Origin: Mesorhizobium sp. NZP2077
GTDB taxonomy: Bacteria; Pseudomonadota; Alphaproteobacteria; Rhizobiales; Rhizobiaceae
Direction of reading: 5' to 3'
NCBI RefSeq assembly: GCF_013170805.1
Contig: NZ_CP051293.1
Span: 4,408,001-4,472,000 of the forward strand
DNA: 64,000 bases
In this document: one piece after another, positions 1 to 7,996 of the stretch
Position numbering within the stretch: position 1 is the stretch's first letter
How the letters are laid out: every line of letters begins with the position of its first letter
Notes under the pieces: model-generated
Told to the model about the DNA's origin: nothing
Seen by the model: only the letters and a program-made list of their open reading frames with translations
The model's database searches: none
Translations under genes and position numbers: made by a program

Positions 1-4
1 CCAC

Positions 5-33
5 TATGCGCATATGCAATACATATACGCATA
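5..33. promoter_or_regulatory. Inverted-repeat operator upstream of RHH-like gene
   Basis: Two 12-base arms (5-16 and 22-33) are inverted copies with a single mismatch around a 5-base spacer. The repeat ends directly at the Shine-Dalgarno sequence (AAAGGAGG, 33-40) of the next gene, so a bound protein would block transcription or ribosome access. Ribbon-helix-helix proteins commonly bind such palindromes to repress themselves, so autoregulation by the downstream product is a reasonable inference. Confidence 0.6.
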
Positions 34-45
34 AAGGAGGCGCGA

Positions 46-525
46 ATGGCAAAGATGAGCATATACCTGCCGGACGAACTGAAAGAGCGCATGGACACCC
101 GGCCAACCGATAATTGGTCCGGCATCGCCCAGCGAGCATTTGAAATGCAGATCAACTCAACCCTCAAAGGAGGCAGTGACATGACAGCAGTGATTGAACG
201 GCTCCGCGCATCGAAGGAGAAGATCGAGGAGCAGCAGCGCCCGGAATGGACAAAAGACGGGCGCGAGTGGGCAAGCGAGCGGGCACAGTATGACGAACTC
301 GCTCGCTACGGCGAGATCGACGTCGACCAATACGACGAACCAAACGAACTTCTGCGGGCCATGTGCGTGGCCTACTACGACGAGCTTGATATCGACGGCA
401 TGCAGATAGCAGAAATGTGCGAGATGTTGACAGGCTCCGAGGACAAGCGACCGACTCTCAACCAACTGATCTGGTTCGTAGAAGGCGCCCAGGAAGTCTG
501 GGAACAGGTCAAGGACGAGGTCTGA
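46..525 (+). CDS. Ribbon-helix-helix-like DNA-binding protein with acidic C-terminal extension
   Basis: The first ~45 residues read like a ribbon-helix-helix domain: a short beta strand (MSIYLPDEL, residues 4-12), then two helices around a turn (RPTDNWSGIAQRAF). The rest, to residue 159, is a charged, helical, acidic extension with no motif I recognise. The start has an ideal ribosome site (AAAGGAGG, five bases away). A second equally strong site lies inside the gene at 166-173, followed by an in-frame ATG at 181 (residue 46), exactly where the predicted DNA-binding part ends. A 114-residue short form without the DNA-binding part is therefore possible. A rho-independent terminator follows, so this is a one-gene unit. 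The position beside tRNA-Ser suggests accessory DNA. It could be an antitoxin or a plasmid/island regulator; no partner toxin is visible in the window. Confidence 0.6.
   Translation: MAKMSIYLPDELKERMDTRPTDNWSGIAQRAFEMQINSTLKGGSDMTAVIERLRASKEKIEEQQRPEWTKDGREWASERAQYDELARYGEIDVDQYDEPNELLRAMCVAYYDELDIDGMQIAEMCEMLTGSEDKRPTLNQLIWFVEGAQEVWEQVKDEV
166..183 (+). promoter_or_regulatory. Strong internal ribosome binding site and in-frame start
   Basis: AAAGGAGG occupies 166-173 and an ATG in the same frame as the enclosing gene follows at 181-183 after seven bases. The motif is identical to the ribosome site of the full-length start at 33-40. Initiation here would give only the C-terminal 114 residues, without the predicted DNA-binding domain. 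Confidence 0.45.
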
Positions 526-552
526 AAATCAAGTTTCTCCGCGCCAGCTTTG

Positions 553-581
553 GCCCGCTGCCTCACGGTGGCGGGCTTTTT
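553..581 (+). terminator. Rho-independent terminator of the RHH-like gene
   Basis: GCCCGC (553-558) pairs with GCGGGC (571-576) and is followed directly by a run of five T. It lies 28 bases after the stop codon at 523-525. Confidence 0.8.
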
Positions 582-647
582 CATTTAGGTCAACGGTTAT
601 GGCAAGACGGCAAAATGGTGCCTAAGTGATTGATTTTGCTTAGGTTG

Positions 648-737
648 TGGCGGAGGGAGTGGGATTCGAACCCACGGTGAACTTGCGCCCACGCCGGTTT
701 TCAAGACCGGTGCCTTAAACCGCTCGGCCATCCCTCC
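648..737 (-). tRNA. tRNA-Ser(TGA)
   Basis: Read on the minus strand, the acceptor arms GGAGGGA and TCCCTCC pair, the discriminator is G and the CCA end is encoded (complement of 648-650). The anticodon loop carries TGA between arms CCGGT and ACCGG, the T-loop shows GTTCGAATC, and a long variable arm (GTGGGCGCAAGTTCAC) marks it as a class II serine tRNA. The 3' end points left, toward the RHH-like gene, which is the side where tRNA-targeting islands insert. Confidence 0.97.
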
Positions 738-738
738 G

Positions 739-997
739 TCGTGATTTTTCAATCACTTGGTACAGTGCGCTTCCGACGGGTTTTCATCTGTTGGCACCGG
801 ATTGGCACCGAAGGAGTTCCCGACCGGTTCGCTGTTCATTTCTGTAAAGCGGCATTGAGGGCCGCGTCAACCACCGCTGCGGCGCCTTCCTGTTGACCGG
901 GCAAGTGCGGGACTCAATTTACGGAAGCCGTGGGGAGGTGGAGCGATCCTCCGAGGTGGCACCCGCTCGACGATGAGGCGGGGAACGTTCAAACGTG
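739..997. other. Gene-poor stretch upstream of tRNA-Ser with possible degraded coding fragment
   Basis: No intact gene is visible. A short hairpin (GTGATT/AATCAC, 741-756) and an 11-base tandem repeat (791-801 and 802-812, TTGGCACCG core) lie on the 5' flank of the tRNA. On the minus strand a short open stretch ending with the stop at 836-838 reads as an alanine-rich helix (LPGQQEGAAAVVDAALNAAL), which resembles a protein C-terminus. In another frame just upstream, around 918-935, a HGFRKL-like string appears. Together they could be the remains of an integrase, but the match is short and I hold it weakly. Confidence 0.25.
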
Positions 998-1180
998 TCA
1001 CACAGGGGAAAAGGGGATGAATTTCGGCGTTCGCAGTTCCTGGGCTATTTTTGCCGCCTGAAAAATTGTCATCAGAACGACGATCGGCTCACCCTCTGTC
1101 GGGTTGATCGTCAGCACAACACGGCCGAGTTCGTCACTCATGCCGCAAGTCCAGTCCTTGATCGCGATCATCCCGGCCAT
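998..1180 (-). CDS. Small hypothetical protein (60 aa)
   Basis: The reading frame gives a compact 60-residue protein with a plausible strand-strand-helix pattern (VVLTINPTEGEPIVVLMTIF then a lysine- and alanine-containing helix). It begins 12 bases after the stop of the small membrane ORF upstream, so the two could form a pair. No good ribosome site precedes the ATG, and I do not recognise a family. The residue pattern looks like a real protein rather than a shadow frame, but the evidence is only compositional. Confidence 0.35.
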   Translation of the reverse strand: MAGMIAIKDWTCGMSDELGRVVLTINPTEGEPIVVLMTIFQAAKIAQELRTPKFIPFSPV

Positions 1181-1192
1181 GTGCCCAAGGTT

Positions 1193-1351
1193 TTATGCGG
1201 TCTGAAGCCGGTCGACCGAACCTTCGCCGGATATTGTGACCAGCCGTGCAACGGCAAATGCGGCCATAATTAAGAAAAACGCTGTGATGTTCAGGAACAT
1301 CGTTGACGCAAAAATGCTCGCGCTCTGATCATAGCAGCTTGCGAATTCCAT
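1193..1351 (-). CDS. Small single-pass membrane protein, hypothetical (52 aa)
   Basis: From the ATG at 1351 (AAGGGG about ten bases upstream) the frame encodes 52 residues with one hydrophobic segment of about 20 residues (TMFLNITAFFLIMAAFAVA). An alternative GTG start at 1393 would add 14 residues. No family is recognised. It is followed closely by another small ORF in the same direction. Confidence 0.35.
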   Translation of the reverse strand: MEFASCYDQSASIFASTMFLNITAFFLIMAAFAVARLVTISGEGSVDRLQTA

Positions 1352-1650
1352 GACGCTAAACCCCTTCAACGCTTGACGAACGGCGGACCACACCCATTGC
1401 TAAGAATGATCTTGATTTGGGGAAAATTCAAGCGATTGCTAATATATGCGACGCAGCGCACCCGGCGCAGCAGGGCGCCGTCACAATCTTGCCCGGTTCC
1501 GGCCACAATCGGTTAATATCGTGATAAACAATTCCTGCGCACAAAGGATCGGGGTTCAGGGCGCCGTTGGTGTTGTCGAGTGAGTGCTTTGGCTCCTCTG
1601 CTGTTCAAACCACGGCGTCTTGATTGAGACTGTAGGGGATTTCAGGAAAA

Positions 1651-2868
1651 ATGCAGGCTACGACGCGCCCGCGTCTTCGTCGCGCTTCCACGCTCACGCT
1701 GCTTGCTGCGTCGGCAGCCTTGCTGGCGGCTTGCGCGTCGCAGCCTGAGCCGAAGGGGATGGTCAATCCCAAGCCTCGCTCGAAGGAATACTTCGCCGAA
1801 ACCGAATATGGCGTGAAGGCAAGCCCGCGCGTCCAATTCATGCGGCGTGGCGGCGGTCGCGACCAGCTCGGCAAACCCTACCAGGTGCGCGGCAAGTGGT
1901 ATTACCCCAAGGAAGATCGGCACTACGCCAAGGTCGGCCTGGCCTCGTGGTACGGCGACGCTTTCCATGGCCGGCTGACCGCCAATGGCGAAGTCTACGA
2001 CATGTCGCATCTGACGGCCGCGCATCCGACCATGCCGCTGCCGAGCTACGCCCGTGTCACCAACCTCGAAACCGGCAGTTCGGTCATCGTGCGCGTCAAC
2101 GACCGGGGACCGTATCATGAGAACCGCATCATCGACGTCTCGGAGCGCGCCGCGCAGATGCTCGACTACGCCAAGGTCGGCACCGCGAAGGTCAAGGTGG
2201 AATATGTCGGTCGCGCACCGCTCGATGGCGACGACGACCAGTATCTGATGGCGTCCTACCACCCAGGCAACAGGATTCCGGATCCGTCGGATGGCTTGCC
2301 AACCGGTGTCATGGTGGCAATGAACGGACCGTCGCCAAGCGTGCCGGTGGGCGCCGCCGCCGTGCCGTTCCCCGGTCAGTTGACGAATTCCGGCGAGGCG
2401 TTCGCCCTGTCAGCTCAGGCGCCGGCTTTCGGCGATCTGGTGCTGCCCGATTTCGGACCGATCGTACCGGAGCGTCCCGAGATAGGCCTGCCGCCGCAGT
2501 CGCCATTCGCCGTGGCCTCGCTGTCCTATGCGGATGAGCGCATAAAGCGCGCCGACGTCTTTGCCGCACTCGACGACAGCGGCATGGCGCCCGCCGACAT
2601 CCTGCGGTCGTGGAAGAAGTCCAACCCGCAGGCCTCGCCCTCTAGCGCCGACTATGTCGCAGCCGGAACGTTCGACGATGCCGCCGAAGCCAAGCGCGTG
2701 GCCGCCGCACTTCAACCTTTTGGCAGAACAGAGATCCAGCGTTCCGATCTCGACGGCAATGACTGGTACGCGGTCAATCTCTATCCCAACGGTCATGGCG
2801 GCGTGGATGATCTGCTGCAGGCCGCATGGTCGCACGGCGCGCCGGACGCCTTGGCTGTGCGCAACTGA
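1651..2868 (+). CDS. rlpA: RlpA-family septal ring lytic transglycosylase lipoprotein
   Basis: RlpA proteins are outer-membrane lipoproteins that cleave stripped glycan strands at the septum. This 405-residue protein has a basic N-terminus, a hydrophobic stretch and a lipobox ending at Cys28 (LLAAC). A double-psi beta-barrel follows at about 93-185 with ASWYG, the conserved acid in GEVYD (Glu114), His125 and Asp151 in VNDRGPY, which match the family's catalytic positions. The last ~70 residues look like a SPOR domain (AAGTFDDAAEAKRVAAAL), which binds denuded septal peptidoglycan. The start at 1651 is chosen because it gives a complete lipoprotein signal. It lies upstream of another peptidoglycan-enzyme-like gene, 83 bases away, probably co-transcribed. 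Confidence 0.92.
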   Translation: MQATTRPRLRRASTLTLLAASAALLAACASQPEPKGMVNPKPRSKEYFAETEYGVKASPRVQFMRRGGGRDQLGKPYQVRGKWYYPKEDRHYAKVGLASWYGDAFHGRLTANGEVYDMSHLTAAHPTMPLPSYARVTNLETGSSVIVRVNDRGPYHENRIIDVSERAAQMLDYAKVGTAKVKVEYVGRAPLDGDDDQYLMASYHPGNRIPDPSDGLPTGVMVAMNGPSPSVPVGAAAVPFPGQLTNSGEAFALSAQAPAFGDLVLPDFGPIVPERPEIGLPPQSPFAVASLSYADERIKRADVFAALDDSGMAPADILRSWKKSNPQASPSSADYVAAGTFDDAAEAKRVAAALQPFGRTEIQRSDLDGNDWYAVNLYPNGHGGVDDLLQAAWSHGAPDALAVRN

Positions 2869-2951
2869 TCTATTTTGCCCGCGCGGTTGATCCGGCGGAA
2901 AAAACCCTGATAGCTTGGCTGTGCCAAAACCGGCAAACGGGTCGAGATTTC

Positions 2952-4118
2952 ATGCAGTTGCGCGCCTTTCCGCCATTTGCCGGCTTCCTGGGGCTGGCTT
3001 TGCTGCTGCTTTGCCTCGTTCCAGCCCATGCGCAGCTTTTCGAGACCAAGGCCACACAGGCGTTCATGATCGATGCCGACACCGGCACGGTGCTGTTTTC
3101 GAAAGACGCCGACAAGCCGATCCCGCCGGCCTCGATGGCCAAGTTGATGACCATGGAAGTGGTTTTCAACGCCATCAAATCAGGGCGCCTCAAACTCGAC
3201 GACACGTTCGTGGTCAGCGAAAACGCCTGGCGCAAGGGCGGCGCGCCGTCGGGAACATCGACGATGTTTGCCAAGCTCAAATCGGCGATCCGACTCGAGG
3301 ACCTGATCCAGGGCGTGACTGTGCAGGCGGCCAATGACGGCTGCATCATCATCGCAGAAGGTATGTCTGGATCCGAGGAAAATTTTGCCGCGCAAATGAC
3401 GGAGCGGGCCCGCCAGATCGGCCTGAAAACATCGACCTTCGTCAATTCGACCGGCCTGCCGGCAGACGGCCAGCAGACGACGGTGCGCGAACTGGCGCAG
3501 CTGGCCCTCCATCTGTGGCGCGATTACCCGGATTTCTATCGCTATTACGGCCTGAAGGATTTCACCTGGAACAAGATCTCGCAGAGGAACCGCAATCCGC
3601 TGCTGGCCATGGATTTCGGCGTCGATGGTCTAGCCGTCGGCGCGAGCGAGGCGGCCGGCTTCGGCATCGTCGCTTCGGTCAGCCACGACGGCACGCGGGT
3701 AATCGCGGCCATGAGCGGGCTGGCCAACGACAAGGAACGTGCCGAAGAGGCGCGCAAATTGCTCGACTGGGGGGTCCGCTCCTTCCAAAAAACCGAGATC
3801 TTTGCCAAGGACGAGGTGGTGGGCGAGGCCCAGGTTTTTGGCGGCGCGAAATCCGGCGTGACGCTGAAGGCAAAAGGGCCGATCGACATCTTCCTGCCGA
3901 TCACCAACCGCGACAAGATGACGGCCAAAATCGTTTACACCGGCCCGGTTGCAGCACCCGTGGAGGAGGGCCAGCCGGTGGGCGCGCTGCGCGTCTGGAT
4001 CGGCGACACGCTGAGCCAGGAGACACCGCTTTTCGCCGCCGAGTCGATCGGTGTAGGAACACTGCCGCAACGCGCACTCGATGCGGTCAAGGAACTGGCG
4101 ATCGGCTGGCTGCGATAG
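2952..4118 (+). CDS. D-Ala-D-Ala carboxypeptidase (DacF-like, peptidase S11) with altered catalytic motifs
   Basis: The protein has a signal peptide ending near AHA (residues 25-27), the S11 domain (about 30-270) and the C-terminal beta-rich PBP5-type domain. Members trim the terminal D-alanine of peptidoglycan stem peptides. The nucleophile tetrad is intact: SMAK, Ser61 and Lys64. The other two signature motifs are not. The SxN position reads Ala126-Ala127-Asn128, and the position of KTG reads Ala228-Val229-Gly230 in DGLAVGASEAAGFG, where family members normally have DGLKTG. The fold is otherwise full length (388 aa), so the protein may have lost or changed activity. The ATG at 2952 is preferred over a longer frame from 2826 because it starts the signal peptide. 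It is followed by tmk on the same strand. Confidence 0.85.
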   Translation: MQLRAFPPFAGFLGLALLLLCLVPAHAQLFETKATQAFMIDADTGTVLFSKDADKPIPPASMAKLMTMEVVFNAIKSGRLKLDDTFVVSENAWRKGGAPSGTSTMFAKLKSAIRLEDLIQGVTVQAANDGCIIIAEGMSGSEENFAAQMTERARQIGLKTSTFVNSTGLPADGQQTTVRELAQLALHLWRDYPDFYRYYGLKDFTWNKISQRNRNPLLAMDFGVDGLAVGASEAAGFGIVASVSHDGTRVIAAMSGLANDKERAEEARKLLDWGVRSFQKTEIFAKDEVVGEAQVFGGAKSGVTLKAKGPIDIFLPITNRDKMTAKIVYTGPVAAPVEEGQPVGALRVWIGDTLSQETPLFAAESIGVGTLPQRALDAVKELAIGWLR

Positions 4119-4204
4119 CACCGACGGCATGGACGTTTTCCCGAACGCGGACTATCTAGAGCGCAACAATCAATCCACTCCAACCTGGACAAAGGCCCTT
4201 TCGA

Positions 4205-4879
4205 TTGGCGCGCGGATTTTTCATCACCTTCGAAGGCGGGGAAGGCGCAGGTAAGTCAACGCAGATCGAGCGGCTGGCGAGGAAGATGCGCGCCAAGAAG
4301 TATGACGTCGTGCTCACGCGCGAACCGGGCGGCTCGCCGGGCGCCGAGGCGGTCAGGCATGTGCTGCTTTCAGGGGCGGCCGAGCCATTCGGGCCGAAGA
4401 TGGAAGCGCTGCTCTTCGCCGCTGCCCGTTCCGACCATGTAGAGCAGGTCATCCGGCCGGCGGTCGAGCACGGCTCGATCGTGCTATGCGACCGTTTCCT
4501 GGATTCCTCGCGCGTCTACCAGGGCGTCACCGGCGGGATCGACCCGGCCTTCATGGATGCGCTGGAACAGGTCGCCATCAACGGCATGATGCCCGACATG
4601 ACGCTGATCTTCGATATCGATCCGGCCGAAGGACTCAGGCGCGCGACGCTGCGGCGCGGCAGCGATGCCGACGCGGATCGCTTCGAGAAGGAAACACTTG
4701 CCATCCATCAGGCCCGTCGCGAGGCCTTCCTGGCGATCGCCGCGGCTGAGCCGGGACGCTGCATCGTCATCGACGCGTCCGCCGATCCCGATACGGTTGA
4801 GCACGTCGTCACCGCGGCCGTGTTCGCGGCTCTGGAGGCGAGGGCAACCGCCCGCAACAGGCAGGCCGCACCGGTATGA
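4205..4879 (+). CDS. tmk: Thymidylate kinase
   Basis: It phosphorylates dTMP to dTDP in the cytoplasm. The P-loop GGEGAGKST lies at residues 11-19, the TREPGG motif at 38-43 and a DRF motif follows the ARSDH region, all typical of bacterial Tmk; the 224-residue length is normal. Translation starts at TTG (4205). The stop codon overlaps the holB start (ATGA at 4876-4879), so the two are translationally coupled, an arrangement common in this order. Confidence 0.96.
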   Translation: MARGFFITFEGGEGAGKSTQIERLARKMRAKKYDVVLTREPGGSPGAEAVRHVLLSGAAEPFGPKMEALLFAAARSDHVEQVIRPAVEHGSIVLCDRFLDSSRVYQGVTGGIDPAFMDALEQVAINGMMPDMTLIFDIDPAEGLRRATLRRGSDADADRFEKETLAIHQARREAFLAIAAAEPGRCIVIDASADPDTVEHVVTAAVFAALEARATARNRQAAPV

Positions 4880-5925
4880 TCTTCGAACGCATAGCGCCGG
4901 AACAGCATGACACGCTGGACGGCGTGCCCGAACCGTCCGAAACGCCCCGTCTGGTCGGGCACCGGCAGGCGGCCGAGATGCTTGCCGCCGCCTATAGGTC
5001 GGGAAAGCTGCCGCATGCGCTGATCTTTGCCGGACCTGTCGGTATCGGCAAGGCGACGCTGGCCTTCCATCTGGCGCATCACCTGCTGAAGCACCCGGCC
5101 TTCGCGCAGGCGCCGGAAAGCCTTGCCGTTCCCGATCCGGCCTCGCCGCTGTCTCGCCAGATCGCGACCGGGGCGCATCCGGGTGTGCTGCATCTGACGC
5201 GTCCGATGAACGACAAGACCAAGAGCTTCAAGACGGTCGTCACCGTCGACGAGATCCGCAGGGTTAGCCGCTTCCTGTCGATGACCTCGCATGACGGCAG
5301 CTACCGGGTAGTCATCGTCGATCCCGCCGACGACATGAATGCCAATGCCGCCAATGCCTTGCTGAAGAACCTTGAGGAGCCGCCGGCGCGAACGCTGTTC
5401 ATCCTCATCGTCCACGCGCCGGGCAGTCTACTGCCGACGATCCGCTCGCGCTGCCAGGTGATACGCCTGGCGCCGCTCGACGCCGACGATTTACTGGCGG
5501 TGCTGCAGACCGCCGAACCGCCGCCACCGGGTGATCCGGCCGCACGGGCGGCGCTGGTCGAACGGGCAGGGGGCAGCGCGCGCAACGCGATCCTTTTGAC
5601 GCAATATGGCGGGCTTGAGATCGCCGAGACGCTCGATGCGCTGGTGGCGAAGGGAAAGAGCGACATCGGAGGCGCCTATCGGCTCGCGGAAGCCGTCGCC
5701 GGCCGCGACCAGGCGATCCAGTTCGATATTCTCAACCGCCGGGCACTCGACCTTTTGTCGGATGGGGCAAGCCGGGCTGCGCTCGCCGGTGACCTCGCGC
5801 GGGCCAAAACGCTCTCCGACACCTGGCATGAGGCGTTGGACGCGATTTCCGAGACAGAGACCTACAATCTCGACAAGAAACAGCATGCCTTGACCATGAT
5901 CGATCGCGTGAAGTCCGCGATGTGA
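4876..5925 (+). CDS. holB: DNA polymerase III subunit delta'
   Basis: Delta' is part of the clamp loader that opens the sliding clamp during replication. The 349-residue protein has a Walker A motif (GPVGIGKAT, about 53-61), the AAA+ core with [19 protein letters not shown] and the SRC motif (IRSRCQ). It overlaps tmk by four bases. Its last 34 codons (from 5821) are repeated, with about 15 base differences, at 7997-8107, on the far side of a two-gene insertion; holB itself is intact. Confidence 0.95.
   Translation: MIFERIAPEQHDTLDGVPEPSETPRLVGHRQAAEMLAAAYRSGKLPHALIFAGPVGIGKATLAFHLAHHLLKHPAFAQAPESLAVPDPASPLSRQIATGAHPGVLHLTRPMNDKTKSFKTVVTVDEIRRVSRFLSMTSHDGSYRVVIVDPADDMNANAANALLKNLEEPPARTLFILIVHAPGSLLPTIRSRCQVIRLAPLDADDLLAVLQTAEPPPPGDPAARAALVERAGGSARNAILLTQYGGLEIAETLDALVAKGKSDIGGAYRLAEAVAGRDQAIQFDILNRRALDLLSDGASRAALAGDLARAKTLSDTWHEALDAISETETYNLDKKQHALTMIDRVKSAM
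5821..5925 (+). repeat. Left copy of holB 3'-end direct repeat
   Basis: This 105-base segment encodes the last 34 residues of HolB plus the stop. It aligns with 7997-8107 in the same orientation with about 15 mismatches, plus six extra bases before the stop in the other copy. The two copies bound the cassette at 5926-7996. Confidence 0.9.
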
Positions 5926-5965
5926 ACAGTCTTTCGGCGAAGCTTTCGACGTAGGCGGCCTGCTT

Positions 5966-6835
5966 TCAGGCAAGGGTCGTATTGTCGGACTGGTTTTTTC
6001 GCTGGACCGCGAGCGCGGCATCGTATTTCGCGCGATTAGCCCAATAGATGGTGGCGAAGAGCAGCGCCTGGTCGCGGAAAGGTACGTGGTCCACCGTGTC
6101 CGTAGCGGCTTCGGCTTCGATCCAGTCGGCGTGAAAGTCGGCGGCTGCCTTCCTGTCGCCGCCGAGAGCCATCTGCTGGAACCGGTGCATATGATCCTCG
6201 ATGTCGAGGTAGCGGTCGGCCCAGACGATCGACCATTGCCGATTCTGCATGGTGAATTTGCGAATCCACCGCTCGCTTAGGTCCATGTCGCCTTCGGGTT
6301 TGGAATACATGACGTTGCGGCGCGCTTCGAGCAATGTGTTGGTGGCGACGACTTCATTCTCACGCCATAAAAGCCGCATCGCCGGATCGTTCAGAAACCG
6401 GTCCGCGTAGATGGGATGGGGAAAGGCGCTTTCCCTCAGCCCATCGATCTTGAAATAGACCAGCAGTTCGGACGCCACGCTGGCTTCGAGTTCGTTGCGT
6501 TCCATCTTGCCGTGGAAAGCCTCGAATCCGATGCCTGGGATAAAGGGCATATGCGCGGCGTGCCAGATTTCATGCAGGACGTAGAGGTCTTCGATAGCCG
6601 GGGACGCATAGTCATCCCGGCGCATGGTCAGCCCCCACCATGTGCAGAAATGCGCGCGCTCCAGGCGGTCGTTGGTGGTTTCGCAGCTGAAGCGGGGCAG
6701 GCGGGCATATTGATCGACGATGCCGTGGACATAACCGCCTTGGCGATGCGAGGATCGGAATGCTTCCGTTTTCCAGTGCGCCAGGCAGTGGGCATGGATG
6801 TCATCGCTCGTGACGAGCAGGATCAAATTCTTCAT
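5966..6835 (-). CDS. HExxH-motif protein of unknown family
   Basis: The 289-residue product has no signal peptide or membrane segment. Its clearest motif is HEIWH at residues 88-92 (His88, Glu89, His92), the zinc-binding signature of many metallopeptidases, followed by NELEASVASE (114-123), where Glu117 or Glu123 could be a third ligand. The N-terminus is hydrophobic (MKNLILLVTS) and the protein is rich in Trp, His and Arg. The ATG at 6835 overlaps the stop of the upstream aminotransferase-like gene (ATGA), so the two are made together. I do not recognise the family; it may be a protease, a hydrolase or another metal enzyme. It converges on holB with a 40-base gap and lies in the repeat-bounded insertion. 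Confidence 0.8.
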   Translation of the reverse strand: MKNLILLVTSDDIHAHCLAHWKTEAFRSSHRQGGYVHGIVDQYARLPRFSCETTNDRLERAHFCTWWGLTMRRDDYASPAIEDLYVLHEIWHAAHMPFIPGIGFEAFHGKMERNELEASVASELLVYFKIDGLRESAFPHPIYADRFLNDPAMRLLWRENEVVATNTLLEARRNVMYSKPEGDMDLSERWIRKFTMQNRQWSIVWADRYLDIEDHMHRFQQMALGGDRKAAADFHADWIEAEAATDTVDHVPFRDQALLFATIYWANRAKYDAALAVQRKNQSDNTTLA

Positions 6836-7932
6836 GACAGCGTCTCGGAATTCGGATTGGCCATGCCGATCCGCTCCGCCATGCCTGGCGTCAGGCACAA
6901 GCGTGGCCGGGCATCGACTGCCCCAGGGGCACGCGTCAGATAGGAGGCCAGATCGGGATCGTTTTGCGCTCCCGCCGCGGCCTGGGCAAGGATGAAGACG
7001 TCCGCGGGCGTCAAGGCAAGGCCGAGCGCCTGGCCGGCATGTTCGGCGACGCTGCCTTGAATGCTCGCGTAGCGGCGCGCCATGGCGAAGACGTCGAACC
7101 GCTCCATCAGCCGTATTCCCAATTGCAGCGATGTCAGGTTCTTGAACCATTGATTGCCAAACAAGCCGAGATTCTCCGATCGGCAGAACACCCCGCCGAT
7201 GCGGTCGTAATAGGCGCCGAACGGTTTGGACAGGCTGATCACCACGGCGCTCACGCAAGGCGCGTCGGCGAGGATCGTCTCCGCCGGCGGTTCGCCGGTC
7301 GCCCCGACATAGGTCAAATCGAGGACGAGCTGGGCCGGGTTCGCGCGCTGGCTCAGGCGACGCAGAAATTCATTGGCCTGCGGCCACACCATGCCATCGA
7401 TGGCCGAGGGCTGGCTGAGACAGAGTAGATCCCGGGGATTGACGGTATCGGCGACATCGCGCCAGGCGTGGCGTTCATATTCCACCACCGCAACGCCACA
7501 GGCTTCCGCATACGCTTTGTAGCCCTCATATTCGCCGCGAAAGATCACAAGCCGAGGCGAAAACCCCTCGACGCGTGCGCGGTTGCCGTAGTCGGCAATC
7601 AGATGAAAAAGCGGCTCGCTTGCGCCTGATGTGGGATAGCTGAATGGAAAGGCAGCCGGGTCCAGGGGCGCCATCGGCTTTGCCCAGCCGAGCCAAGTGT
7701 CGAAGAACCGCCTGTGCAGTGCGTTCTGCTTCCCGGTCCAGGCATGGCGAAACTGATCGAGATAGGCTGCGCGGACCGGATCGGGGCCGTTCCCCCCGCT
7801 GCTGCCGAGCAGCTCGGCCTTTACTGTTTCGATCTCGGGCGTGACGAGGGCGTAAACGGTTTTGCTGGCGCCGGCCTGACGCAAGCGCGCATCAAGGATC
7901 TGTCGCGGATCATATTGCGTAGTCGTGGCCAT
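6832..7932 (-). CDS. PLP-dependent aminotransferase-fold protein (class I/II-like)
   Basis: The 366-residue protein carries SLSKPFGAYYDRIGG (233-247). This matches the class I/II lysine signature except at one position, with Lys236 as the likely Schiff-base residue. LDLTYVG (204-210) supplies the expected Asp and Tyr that contact the cofactor, and SYPTSGASEPLF (99-109) fits the phosphate-binding loop. The C-terminal small domain seems shorter than in true class I enzymes, so its reaction cannot be named; transamination, decarboxylation or C-C bond formation are all possible. It is coupled by ATGA overlap to the HExxH gene. Its upstream region contains the displaced holB 3' fragment and diverges from metG. 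Confidence 0.8.
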   Translation of the reverse strand: MATTTQYDPRQILDARLRQAGASKTVYALVTPEIETVKAELLGSSGGNGPDPVRAAYLDQFRHAWTGKQNALHRRFFDTWLGWAKPMAPLDPAAFPFSYPTSGASEPLFHLIADYGNRARVEGFSPRLVIFRGEYEGYKAYAEACGVAVVEYERHAWRDVADTVNPRDLLCLSQPSAIDGMVWPQANEFLRRLSQRANPAQLVLDLTYVGATGEPPAETILADAPCVSAVVISLSKPFGAYYDRIGGVFCRSENLGLFGNQWFKNLTSLQLGIRLMERFDVFAMARRYASIQGSVAEHAGQALGLALTPADVFILAQAAAGAQNDPDLASYLTRAPGAVDARPRLCLTPGMAERIGMANPNSETLS

Positions 7933-7996
7933 GCCGGTCTGCCTTTTTGTACCGCCGCGAAACTACGGATGGCGACCTGCCTTTGCAACGGTCGGG

